From Mantamonas sphyraenae (taxonomy: Eukaryota > CRuMs > Mantamonadidae): 64,000 nt of DNA. This document shows positions 1-9,238 of this stretch, one piece after another. The stretch lies in NCBI GenBank assembly GCA_026936335.1, contig JAPMXV010000003.1, positions 124,001 to 188,000 on the forward strand. The letters run 5' to 3'. A program made the translations under genes and the position numbers. Under the pieces are notes generated by a model. The model was not told the DNA's origin, made no database searches, and saw only the letters and a list, made by a program, of their open reading frames with translations. Position 1 is the stretch's first letter. Every line of letters begins with the position of its first letter.

Positions 1-1889
1 GCCGGCAGCTTCAGCTCCACGCCTTCCCAGTCGTCTTTGCCCGGGGTGATGGTGAAGCGCACCTTGAGAGGCAAGAGGCGAGCCAGTTTGACAGCGCCCA
101 CAATGACACACAGGGCAGCTTGCGCGTTGTGCGACAACGAGCTGCTGTCCAGCTTCTGCAGCAGTTCGTGGCGCAGCACGTCGGAAGCCTTGTCCACAGC
201 CACCTGCAGCTTGTCCTGCGTCATGGAGGCAATAAAAGCACGATGAGGGGGCCTACGCATGTTGTGGAAGGCGTTGATGAGCATGACAAAGCCCATCTCC
301 TGTTCGCGCACCTCTTTGGTCGTGACGTCCAGGGACATCTTGAGGGCGCGGTCAAATGCAGCGGGAAAGTCATAGCTCAGCGGTCCGCCAATGGTCCAAT
401 CATAGGAAATGTAGCTGAGCACGGGCAGGTTCTGTGAAAACTCCTGGGCAATCTCAAAGTTAAAGTGGCGGAGGAACTCTTCGTTGCTCAGAGCCGGGCC
501 GATGATTTCCGAGTTGATGCGAGACGACGGGTGCGTTTGCATGTAGTCCACAAAGGCTTGGATGAGCCAGGCGGGCTTGTTTGCGTCGCGGCGGACGGAG
601 TCTACGCCAAACACGGTTTCGCTCCACTGGCGGGCATGGCGCTGCACGAGCACGTCGTCACAGAGGGTCGCCGACATGAGGGCCTGGATAAGGCCCGGGT
701 GCTTGGTAAGGATGTGTCCGACGGCAGTTTGCTCTAGCAGGACGGCTTTGGTGATGGCGTCGACAGCAATGGCCTGGAAGCGAGGGAGGTCCAGGATCTT
801 TGTGATCTCCATGCTGGGCACAGTCTTTGTGGAGCCGCCAAAGTGGATGATGGGGCTGAGGAGAAGGGTGCCAATCATCCATGCAGAGATGGAGCCGAGG
901 AAGAAGTTGTCGTACACATCGATGCCTGTGTTGGTGAACAGGCCGGCGACAAAGATGAGGGTGCCTGCGCCGCAGAAGATGGGCACGCAGTTGATGAACT
1001 GCAAGATGGTGTTGAAGTGTGCGCTGTGACCACAGGCAGGCTGGATCATGAGCGAAAACACGAGCAGGGCAGCAGCCATGATCATGACGACGACGGTGCC
1101 GGAGACCACACTCGTGGCGACGAGGATGGTCAAGCTGGACACAAACATGCCCTTGTAGAGACACTTGAGGGGCGGGAACGCGGCGACAAAGCGAATGACG
1201 CGAATATGGCGTGCGTTGTAGGCAAAGGAGATGGCTTCGTAGGAAAGAAGCAGGTAGGCGAAACAAGCGAAAACGATGAGGGGCAGATGCTCGGCGGAGA
1301 AGCACTGGATGGAGGGCTCCCAGTAGAGGTGGCCGGTGGCCTCGTTGCAGGCAAGGGGCAGGGCAAAGGCGGTGTACATGGGGATGAGGAGCAGGTCAAA
1401 GAAGGCGACGGAGAGCGTGTAGAGGAGGGTCTTCTCAGCGTTTTTGGCCTGGAGGGTTTCGTACCAAGGGTTGTTGAAGCCACAGAGCGGGAGTTGGCGC
1501 CTGCGGATGAGCTGGCGCAGCACAGCAATGCCGACGACGGGAACAAATGCGAGAGCAAACACGGGCACAACGGCAAACGGGGCAAAGTTGAGGGCGAGGA
1601 CACGAAAGATGGTGAGCGGGATGCTGCCGGGCCGGGCCACGACGATCCACTCAAACATGAGGGCGAGCACCTGCCAGAACTCAAAGAAGAACTTGAGCTG
1701 GGAGAGGCGGGTACGAAAGCGCGGGTCGGTGGCCATGCCGAGCTCCATGTTGACGGGGATGAGGGAGTTGCGCAAGGCTTCCACGTCTTCCTTGTGACGA
1801 CTGAGGACGTTTGGGGCCTTGCGGACGTAGTAGATGGTGGTACCGATGGCTACGGCATTGATACCGAGGAAGAATCCAACGTCCGCCAT
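1..1889 (-). CDS. Polytopic membrane protein, unrecognised, C-terminus cut by window edge
   Basis: A single uninterrupted frame runs from an ATG at 1889 to the window edge (about 629 codons) with no stop or intron. The first 350 residues hold about eight hydrophobic segments: near 5-22, 65-81, 95-122, 150-175, 200-222, 248-282, 293-318 and 335-350. The remaining 270 or so residues are soluble, mixed helical and charged, and probably cytosolic. The open frame plus periodic hydrophobicity is the evidence for coding; antisense frames here are arginine- or alanine-rich nonsense. It starts head-to-head with the Ser-rich gene at 1975, 85 bp away. I do not recognise the family. A transporter, channel-like protein or membrane scaffold with a long cytosolic tail would all fit. 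Confidence 0.75.
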   Translation of the reverse strand, partial: MADVGFFLGINAVAIGTTIYYVRKAPNVLSRHKEDVEALRNSLIPVNMELGMATDPRFRTRLSQLKFFFEFWQVLALMFEWIVVARPGSIPLTIFRVLALNFAPFAVVPVFALAFVPVVGIAVLRQLIRRRQLPLCGFNNPWYETLQAKNAEKTLLYTLSVAFFDLLLIPMYTAFALPLACNEATGHLYWEPSIQCFSAEHLPLIVFACFAYLLLSYEAISFAYNARHIRVIRFVAAFPPLKCLYKGMFVSSLTILVATSVVSGTVVVMIMAAALLVFSLMIQPACGHSAHFNTILQFINCVPIFCGAGTLIFVAGLFTNTGIDVYDNFFLGSISAWMIGTLLLSPIIHFGGSTKTVPSMEITKILDLPRFQAIAVDAITKAVLLEQTAVGHILTKHPGLIQALMSATLCDDVLVQRHARQWSETVFGVDSVRRDANKPAWLIQAFVDYMQTHPSSRINSEIIGPALSNEEFLRHFNFEIAQEFSQNLPVLSYISYDWTIGGPLSYDFPAAFDRALKMSLDVTTKEVREQEMGFVMLINAFHNMRRPPHRAFIASMTQDKLQVAVDKASDVLRHELLQKLDSSSLSHNAQAALCVIVGAVKLARLLPLKVRFTITPGKDDWEGVELKLP

Positions 1890-1974
1890 GGTGGATTGGT
1901 ATGAGGAATGTTGTGCGTGCGGCAGCGGACGAAACGAGTTTGGGTTTTTGTGTGTGTGTGTGAGTGTGTGCGGG
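1890..1974. promoter_or_regulatory. Divergent 85-bp promoter interval
   Basis: This interval separates two opposed start codons (1889 minus, 1975 plus) and includes a TG-repeat at about 1949-1970. No TATA-like element is obvious. It must contain both promoters or both 5' leaders. Confidence 0.45.
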
Positions 1975-4365
1975 ATGGAGGACGACGAGAAGAAGGAAGA
2001 GAGAGCCCGAAAGAGGCCAAGCACAGGCAGCAGTGGCACAGGGGCAGGCAAGCCGCCCACGAGTGGGAAGAAGGAGCGGACGGGAGGCGGGGACAAGAAG
2101 AAGGGCAACGGCCGATCCTTTGTGGTGAATCACAAGGAGAAGTACACACAGAAGCTGGTGGCGAAAGTGAGAGCAGACCGACAGCGCAAAGAGAAGCTGG
2201 ACCAAAAGATGCGCAAGGAGCAGGAGCGGAGGGAGCGCATGCAACAGGTGAGGGGCGGGAGTTTGGGTCCAGGGGGAGTTTTGGGCGCGGCGCGCAAGCA
2301 AGAAGCCAAGCCAAGGGGAAAAACGCTGACGCAAAGCACACACACGCGCACATATGTATATTCTTGGGTCTTGTGGGACTCATGGGACGCTGCTGGATGG
2401 CGACACACGCAACGGGGACGCGGCCGAAACAAACAGCGGCGTGAAACGCTGCTGGCGGACGACGCGAGCGCTTCGGGAAACGATGACGACGGGGGCAGCG
2501 GGTGGCCGATGAACGAAGACAACCCAGAATGGCTGGCAGACCTGCAAAACAAGGTGCAGGGACGAGCGTACGGGGCGGCGGATCTGGAGGCGTGGGCTGA
2601 GGAGGACACGGCACGGTTTGAGGAGGACGAAGAGATTCGCAAAACGGTTGATCTGCTGGTCAAGTTGAGCAGCCTGTGGGACGACTCGAGTGCATGGAAG
2701 AAGAAGAAGCGGGAGCAAGATGGAGAGCGTGTGCTGCGCAAGAGCAGCAGTTCGAGCAGCAGCAAAAGCAACACAAGCGAGCGAAGTGCGGGTCGTGGGG
2801 AAGGACGTCGCGGCGGCGGGCGACGTGGGAAGCGCAGCGGGAAGCGCAACACAAGCACGAGCTCAGTGGTGTCGCAAAATAGCAGCAACACGGCAACCGA
2901 AAGTATGGTGAGTGCACACTCGCTGGCAACGGCTGCAGAGGGGGTGGTGCACGTGGTGGGGGCTGCGGGTCTGCACGATCCAAGCTCTCCCACGGTGACG
3001 GCGTACTGGAAACACATGAAACCGTGGGAGGCACGGCAACAGGTGAACATCTTTGAAGTGACCGAAGCAAAGGAAGCCGGCGGTGGCAGGGGCGGTGGCA
3101 GGCGGAGGTCCAACTCGAGCGCGGATGGCGGCAGTGGGGCAGACGACGACAGCCACCACTCGGGGATGCACAGCAGCAGGAGCAGCCACGTGGGCGCACC
3201 CAGGCTATCGTACCAGGGAGCAGCGTCGCGAAAGAAGCGGTACAAGGACTACCGCGTGTACATGACTGAACACGGCCGTGGCGGAGGTGGAGGCACCACC
3301 CTCTCGGGCTCGCCGAGCAGTAGCGAGAAGCGATCACCAGGAATCCACCGCACCGGTACGCGCCGTCCCATTCTCTCTGAGCGTCCCGTACGCACGGCAG
3401 GATCGCAGAGCAGCAGCAGCGGGTTGGGCCGCACAACAAATATGGGCGAGGGTGCTGGTATGGGGAGCAGCAGCAACAACAATATGCCTCCGCTTCCGGA
3501 GAGTCCATCAGGCGCATCAAGCTCGGGGGCGTCGCAGGGATCGCCTGCAGGGTCACCCAAAACGCCAAGGAAAACTATGCTAAAGATTCGCACTGACAAC
3601 GCGGGCAGCGGTGGCAAGCATGGCGACTCGGACGGAGATTATACGACGTACGTGCTGTCGCCACATGCTGGCGAGGTGCTGCGGAAGATGGGTATCTTTG
3701 AAGGGAGCAGCAACGACAGCAACGACGACGCAAGCCCCAACCAGAACAAGGACTCGTTGACGGTGACGTGGGACGACCTATGCCACCTGGACGACGAGCT
3801 GACAAACATTGGGGTCAGTTTGAAGCAGATCCTGCCGTTGCAACGCCGTCAGGTGCGCGTGGTCAAGATGCCCAGCAAGGATGACCCAAGCCGCAAGCGC
3901 CACGGCGAGCTGAGCGGATTGATTGAACACCGTAAAAAGGGGGATCGACGCAAGGGGAGCAAGAACAGCGGAGGGAGCAGCAGTGAGTCAACAACATCGA
4001 GCACAAGCACGAGTACAAGCACCAGCACAAGCACAAGCACAAGCACAGGCACAAGCGGTGTGCAGAGTAAGGGTAATGTCGGGATGGGAGGAACCCATGT
4101 GGCCACGGGAGTGCGTGCGGGACTGAGCGATAGTCTGACCGCGTCGAGCGCGTCGTTGGCTTCGCGACGAGCAAGCGCATCGCTGTTGGGCCGAGGCAAG
4201 AGCAGCACAGGGATACCCAGCGGAGGTTCAGATCTGCGCAAGTTTCCGCCCATTCGAGGGGCAGCGGTGGGACGCAGCAATCGGCCGTCCAGCAGCACCA
4301 GCGCACGATCGACGTCTTCGAGCACGAGCAGGGGCACAGGACGGCCATTCAGCGGCGGTGTGTGA
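1975..4365 (+). CDS. Ser/Gly-rich basic protein of unknown function, 733 aa
   Basis: Exons are proposed at 1975-2247 and 2437-4365. The 189-nt intron starts GTGAGG, ends ACAG, is phase 0 and a multiple of three, and contains no stop codon, so an unspliced form would also be open. The N-terminus is Lys/Arg/Glu-rich with coiled-coil character (residues 45-95). An acidic stretch with DNPEWL follows, then long low-complexity Ser, Gly and Arg tracts including a (Ser-Thr) run near 4000-4060. A more ordered block sits around 3640-3870, with a DDLCHLDDEL-like helix. There is no signal peptide or membrane span. No domain is recognised; a cytoskeletal or scaffold role is only a guess. It converges with PIG-M, 29 bp apart. 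Confidence 0.7.
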   Translation: MEDDEKKEERARKRPSTGSSGTGAGKPPTSGKKERTGGGDKKKGNGRSFVVNHKEKYTQKLVAKVRADRQRKEKLDQKMRKEQERRERMQQVRGGSLGPGGVLGAARKQEAKPRGKTLTQSTHTRTYVYSWVLWDSWDAAGWRHTQRGRGRNKQRRETLLADDASASGNDDDGGSGWPMNEDNPEWLADLQNKVQGRAYGAADLEAWAEEDTARFEEDEEIRKTVDLLVKLSSLWDDSSAWKKKKREQDGERVLRKSSSSSSSKSNTSERSAGRGEGRRGGGRRGKRSGKRNTSTSSVVSQNSSNTATESMVSAHSLATAAEGVVHVVGAAGLHDPSSPTVTAYWKHMKPWEARQQVNIFEVTEAKEAGGGRGGGRRRSNSSADGGSGADDDSHHSGMHSSRSSHVGAPRLSYQGAASRKKRYKDYRVYMTEHGRGGGGGTTLSGSPSSSEKRSPGIHRTGTRRPILSERPVRTAGSQSSSSGLGRTTNMGEGAGMGSSSNNNMPPLPESPSGASSSGASQGSPAGSPKTPRKTMLKIRTDNAGSGGKHGDSDGDYTTYVLSPHAGEVLRKMGIFEGSSNDSNDDASPNQNKDSLTVTWDDLCHLDDELTNIGVSLKQILPLQRRQVRVVKMPSKDDPSRKRHGELSGLIEHRKKGDRRKGSKNSGGSSSESTTSSTSTSTSTSTSTSTSTGTSGVQSKGNVGMGGTHVATGVRAGLSDSLTASSASLASRRASASLLGRGKSSTGIPSGGSDLRKFPPIRGAAVGRSNRPSSSTSARSTSSSTSRGTGRPFSGGV

Positions 4366-4394
4366 CTCATCAATCACCCGCACGATTGTTTTGT

Positions 4395-5866
4395 TCATTT
4401 GGATTTTGACTGAGCATCAAGTGACCTCGCAGACGCCATTGGGAGCAACTTGCCGCTGGCAAAGGTGGGGCCTGGCACATGTGCCGAGAGAAACTGGACG
4501 AGCACAAAGATGTTGACGATGAAAAACAGGATGCCGGCAGACCAGACAGGGAGGAAGAAGTTGCGCGCTTGGAACTCGAGCTGATAGGCCATAGCAAGCC
4601 ACAGCAGCTGGGAGCCAAACCATGCGGCAAAAAGATAGGCGCCGCGGCGGGCCGATAGGAGGGAGACAGGGAGGACGAGCGGAAGCAGGGACAGGTACCA
4701 GATAAAGTACTGAACTGTGCACACCTTGTTGAAGGCGACAAAGACGAGGGTTTGACAAAACACCGCAAAGGTGATGTCCTTGTGGTACTTGTGAGCGAGG
4801 GCAAGGAGGAGGACAATCTGGGGCAGAAAGGCAAGGAGGCCCACGCCCGAGGGTCCACTCAGGTAAAGGGAGTAAAAGTAGACGGAGAAGTTGTGGCGAT
4901 GGTCGGTGCGCTCGATGTGATACAGATAGGTCTCGTAGAGGAACTGCCAACCGTAGATCCAATAGAGGAGGGCGGTCGTGAGGATGCAGACAGCAGCACT
5001 GAGCAGAGAAAAGACGACGCGGTCGCGGTTGAAGAAGGAACGCAGAGAGGAAGGCGAGGATGAAGTGGCAGGCTGGCTGCGATACTCGGGGCCGAAGAAA
5101 AACAGAAAGGCAGGCGCATACATGATGGGGTAAATCTTGAAATGGACAGAGAGGCCGTAAATGATGGCAGCTGGGACCACTTGGTGGTTGAACACAAAGT
5201 AGAGTGTGGAGGTGACCATGAGAGAGATGAGCGATTCGGCGTTGCCGCGAGTGGACACATTGACAGCCACAGGGTTGAAGAGCCACAGACACGTGTACAA
5301 GAGGGCATTGCGTTGCTGTTGAGCCAATTGGAGCTCAGGGGTGGACGCGGACGCGCTCTTGACGAGGGGCAGCCGTCGTTTGAGGATGGCGTAGATGCAG
5401 AGGCCGATCAGGAGGTCGTTGGCAGCAAAGAGGAGCTTGCCAAACACTTTGTGCACGTAAATATTGGGTAAAAGAAGCCAGGCCAGCAGCGGTGTGTAGC
5501 GGAAGGTGGCTCGTGTGTAAGGGGACAGCCCCTGAGCGACGAAGCGGGCGCCGTCTGTGAACACCTCGTAGTCGATGTCTGTGTACTTGACAGCGACTGT
5601 GCGAGGCCGCAGCAGCGCGGGTGGGGCAACAAAGAGTGGGCCGTTGTTGATTGGAGAACAGGCAACGCGGGTGGGGGGGGCGGGAATGGAGAGGGTGAAA
5701 GGATGTGGAGGTGGCAGGAGGAGGAGTGTGAGCGAGCGCGGCACATGTAGGACGAATGGCCAGTGCAAGGGTACGACGTACAGTTTGCATCTTGCCACTC
5801 GGCATACACAATTACAAGGAGACGTAGGAGGGCAGCAGCAAGGAAAACCTGCGTGGGAGACCACAT
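4395..5866 (-). CDS. PIGM: GPI mannosyltransferase 1 (PIG-M), 428 aa
   Basis: PIG-M adds the first mannose to the GPI-anchor precursor in the ER lumen, using dolichol-phosphate mannose. Exon 1 is 5782-5866 and exon 2 is 4395-5596, with a 185-nt GTACGT-AG intron. Splicing gives MWSPTQVFLAA, a first membrane span, then FAVKYTDIDYEVFTDGARF. That stretch holds the family's luminal DxD motif (DID) and the SPYTRATFRYTPLLAWLL block is typical of PIG-M. Total length matches the human enzyme (about 423 aa), and multiple spans follow. A longer frame reaching 5888 has no sensible N-terminus; the spliced form restores the expected first helix. It starts 82 bp from the divergent helicase gene. Confidence 0.93.
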
Positions 5867-5948
5867 GAGAAGCGGTGGCAGGAAGCAAGTGGTTGGGTGT
5901 TCCAGGGCGCCGGATGATGCAGCGCTACACGAACGAGATCCCGGAGCG
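5867..5948. promoter_or_regulatory. Divergent promoter between PIG-M and IGHMBP2-like gene
   Basis: These 82 bp lie between two opposed ATGs. No recognised motif is visible. Both genes are housekeeping in type, which fits a shared TATA-less promoter. Confidence 0.4.
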
Positions 5949-8900
5949 ATGCAGTCCAGAGAGCAGTTTGTAGATGCGCAACTCAAGTTGATTGAGCTGG
6001 AGCGGGACTCTGAAATGGAGGAGAGCGGCCTGCTGTTGGCAAACGCGAGCGCACGTGAGCTGGAGGCAAACGGGGTGGGGGTGGGCAAGCTGCGAGCTGC
6101 CGAAGTGCGTACAAACAGACTGGGTCGCACCGAAGTGCGCTTTGTGCGACAGTACAAGGGTGAGGACGGGGAACTAAGTCTGCCTGCACACAGAATCACC
6201 TCGGGGGACATTGTGAGCGTACGGCCGACGGCGTGGCTGACGGGCGGAGGCCCTGCGGCAGGAGAGGAGACATCTGCAGACGGTTTGACGGGAGTGGTGT
6301 ATCGTGTGAAGCCACACAGCATTGCGGTGTCATTTGACGAGTGGACGGAGTTTGCGGACGGATCGCTGGTGCTGACGAAGCTGGCGAACGACGTTACGTA
6401 CAAGAGGCTCAAGAACACCCTGCATGATTTGCGTGGATACAAAAACGGCCCTGCGCAGCGTGTGGTGGACGTTCTTTTTGGTGATGAGAAGCCAGAACAG
6501 AGCAGAAGCAGTGGAGGCGGGGGAGGCGGCGGCGAAAGCGTTGAGGGCCAATCCTCTGGCGGGTGGAAGGCGTTGAACCCGAGGTTGAACGAGACCCAAG
6601 TAGAGGCCATTGACTTTGCACTGCGCAGCAAGGACGTGTCTCTGATCCACGGGCCCCCCGGAACAGGCAAGACGACGACTGTGGTCGAGCTGATTGCGCA
6701 GTGTGTTGCTCGAGGCGACAAGGTGCTTGCGTGTGCGCCTTCCAATGTGGCGGTGGACAATCTGGTGGAACGGCTGGCGAGTGCGCCGTACTCTGTGTCG
6801 CTGGTGCGGCTGGGCCACCCTGCAAGGCTGTTGCCGTCGGTCCTGAAGCACTGCCTGGATGCACAGCTGGAGATGGAGGATGGGAGTGAGTTGGTGGACG
6901 ACATCAGGCAAGAGCTTCAGGAGATCCAAGCCCAGCTGAGTGGAGCCAAGCGGAAGCCAAAGCAGCAGTCGTACGGAGAGATCAAGGCAAAGCGCAGAGA
7001 ATTGCGAAAGGAGATGCGGGAACGGAGCGACGCTGTGATGCAGCGTGTGCTCTCATCTGCGGACGTGTTTCTTTGCACATGCACGGGTGCAGCGGGGCGA
7101 GATGCTTTGGCAGCCGCCAAACTTGTGGGCGCGTTTGATGTGTGTGTGATCGACGAGGCAGCACAAGCGCTGGAGGCCAGCTGCTGGATTCCAATGCTCT
7201 TGTGTAAGCGCACAGTGCTTGCAGGCGATCATTTGCAGCTGCCTCCGACGATCAGCTCGAGCGAGGCAGCAGCGGGCGGATTGGACGTGACGATGTTTGA
7301 TCGAGTGCAGGAGATGTACGGGGAAAGCGCAGTGCGCATGCTGACGATGCAGTACCGCATGCACACAAAGATCATGGAGTGGAGCAGCAAAGAGATGTAC
7401 GACGGAGCGCTTGTGGCGCACGAAAGCGTGGCGAACCACTTGCTGAAGGACTTGGATGGGCAGGTGGAAGACAACGAGGACACACACAATGCACTGGTGA
7501 TGGTAGACACTACAGGGTCCGACATGCTGGAACAGAGTGGGACAGGTGAGCGTGCCGGTGGAGGGAGCAGCAGCGGGAGCGGCAGCGGGCGAGGCAGCCT
7601 TCTGAACGCGGAAACCAAATCCAATGCCGGAGAGGTGGACCTTGTGGCGGAACAGGTGGAAGCTTTGGTGCAAGCAGGAGTGGCAGCGAGTGACGTGGGA
7701 GTGATCACGCCGTACAACGGGCAAGTGCAGCTGCTGCGCGAGCGTATTGGAAGCGTGCACGGAGAGGTGGAGATCAGCAGTGTGGATGGATTCCAGGGCA
7801 GAGAGAAAGAGGCCATTGTGATCAGCATGGTGCGATCGAACGACAAGCAGGAGATTGGATTTTTGAGCGACCGACGCAGGATGAACGTGGCGATCACCCG
7901 CGCGCGGCGGTACTGTTGTGTCATTGGCAACTTTGGGATGTGTTCGATGGAGCCGTTCCTGGAGCGACTGAGCAACTATTTGATGGACAACGCGGACTAC
8001 CGTTCGTTTATGATGTACGAGAGCGCAGAGACGCTGGCGGCCGTGGTTGGGGACCAGAGTTCGCAGGGACAGGAGCACAAGAAAGGGCTTGTAGAAGAGG
8101 CGAAAGCAGAGAATGCTCGCCAAGCGGAGATGCGCAAGGGCCAAGCGCGCGCTGAGGAGAACAAAAACAAGCGCGAGCAATTTGGGGCGGTGCTGCGATC
8201 GTATGCAGATGGGAAGCGAAGCGGGTTGCCGATTGAGGGGATTGAGCGTGCAGAGCACAGGCCGACTGTGTCGAAAGAGGGTATCCTGTCGTTTCCGCCA
8301 GCGCTGAATTCGTACGAACGGCGGCTTGTGCACCAACTGTGTGAGGAGCTGAGGCTGCGACATGAGAGTGCAGGCGAGGAAGGAAGCAGGCACATTGAGG
8401 TGTGGGGAGAAGCAGAGGCGGCTCAGATGGAAGACGCTGTGGTGGTCGTTGAAGTGGAGACGGAGGTGGAGACTGCGGCGACGGAAGAGGAGACAGCAAT
8501 TGCACAGCAGGATGGCCAAAGCGGTGGCAAAGGAGGTTTGGGTGGAGTGAAACGTGCACTGACGCCCGGAGACATCATGCGCATGAACATGGCCGAGGGG
8601 ATGGCTCCGCACGGAGGGGTGTCGAGCTCGACGAGCACGTCCGGGTCACAGGAGAAGGGCAAGGACAAGGGCAAGGAAAAGGAGAGTGGAAAAGGCAAGG
8701 GAAAGGGAAAGAGCAAGGGAAAGGGAAAGGGCAAGAAGGGCAAGAAGAATGCCGGAGAGAAGCAGTTTGATGCACTGATGGCAGAGGATGACGAGATGGC
8801 ACTGCTGGACTCGCTGATTGCCGCCAAGAACCAATGTGCGGTGAAGGGATGCAAAGAAAAGGTGGTTGTGATGAACCGCACATGTGACTATTGTCAGGCG

Positions 8901-9182
8901 GTGTACTGCTACGGACATGCGATGCCGGAGAAGCATGGATGCGGCGAGGCGGCACGGAAGCATTCGCGAGCGCAGTTTGTGGCACAGCGAAGCAGCGGTT
9001 CATCTGCCGGCAAGGGCATGAAGGCCAGCGACAAGGTTTACTTTGGCAACAAGTTGGCCAAGAAGAAGGAGGAAGCGCGGAACGCACGCAGCAGCGGCAG
9101 TGGAGAGGGCAACGGAGGCAGCGGAGGTGGTGGCGGGCGTTTGAAGAACAAGCGTGCCAAAAACAAGCGCAAGGTGGGATGA
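5949..9182 (+). CDS. IGHMBP2: IGHMBP2/SMUBP2-like SF1 helicase with R3H and AN1 finger, 1077 aa
   Basis: This is an Upf1-like superfamily 1 5'-3' RNA/DNA helicase; the animal relative associates with ribosomes and tRNA. Single exon; I chose the ATG at 5949 because upstream in-frame codons read into the promoter. Residues 1-200 form the 1B-type N-domain. Walker A GPPGTGKTTTV is at about 235, DEAAQALE at about 401, QYRMH at about 467, and VDGFQGREKEAI with NVAITRARR form the C-terminal motifs. An R3H-like segment follows at about 786-815, then a Lys/Gly repeat (positions 8655-8745), then a C-terminal AN1 zinc finger at about 963-1005 with CDYCQAVYCYGHAMPEKHGC. This domain order is diagnostic of IGHMBP2. 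The Lys-Gly linker is unusually long and regular. Confidence 0.95.
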   Translation: MQSREQFVDAQLKLIELERDSEMEESGLLLANASARELEANGVGVGKLRAAEVRTNRLGRTEVRFVRQYKGEDGELSLPAHRITSGDIVSVRPTAWLTGGGPAAGEETSADGLTGVVYRVKPHSIAVSFDEWTEFADGSLVLTKLANDVTYKRLKNTLHDLRGYKNGPAQRVVDVLFGDEKPEQSRSSGGGGGGGESVEGQSSGGWKALNPRLNETQVEAIDFALRSKDVSLIHGPPGTGKTTTVVELIAQCVARGDKVLACAPSNVAVDNLVERLASAPYSVSLVRLGHPARLLPSVLKHCLDAQLEMEDGSELVDDIRQELQEIQAQLSGAKRKPKQQSYGEIKAKRRELRKEMRERSDAVMQRVLSSADVFLCTCTGAAGRDALAAAKLVGAFDVCVIDEAAQALEASCWIPMLLCKRTVLAGDHLQLPPTISSSEAAAGGLDVTMFDRVQEMYGESAVRMLTMQYRMHTKIMEWSSKEMYDGALVAHESVANHLLKDLDGQVEDNEDTHNALVMVDTTGSDMLEQSGTGERAGGGSSSGSGSGRGSLLNAETKSNAGEVDLVAEQVEALVQAGVAASDVGVITPYNGQVQLLRERIGSVHGEVEISSVDGFQGREKEAIVISMVRSNDKQEIGFLSDRRRMNVAITRARRYCCVIGNFGMCSMEPFLERLSNYLMDNADYRSFMMYESAETLAAVVGDQSSQGQEHKKGLVEEAKAENARQAEMRKGQARAEENKNKREQFGAVLRSYADGKRSGLPIEGIERAEHRPTVSKEGILSFPPALNSYERRLVHQLCEELRLRHESAGEEGSRHIEVWGEAEAAQMEDAVVVVEVETEVETAATEEETAIAQQDGQSGGKGGLGGVKRALTPGDIMRMNMAEGMAPHGGVSSSTSTSGSQEKGKDKGKEKESGKGKGKGKSKGKGKGKKGKKNAGEKQFDALMAEDDEMALLDSLIAAKNQCAVKGCKEKVVVMNRTCDYCQAVYCYGHAMPEKHGCGEAARKHSRAQFVAQRSSGSSAGKGMKASDKVYFGNKLAKKKEEARNARSSGSGEGNGGSGGGGGRLKNKRAKNKRKVG

Positions 9183-9238
9183 GGAATTGGTGAGCTGAGA
9201 GAGGACGTGTCCCGGATGGGCCCAGGGAAACCGCGCAG

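Noticed and set aside
843..1904. Plus-strand 353-codon frame rich in Gly, Glu and Asp
   Set aside because: It opposes the membrane protein frame, which shows proper hydrophobic periodicity; the acidic composition mirrors Leu/Ser/Phe codons.
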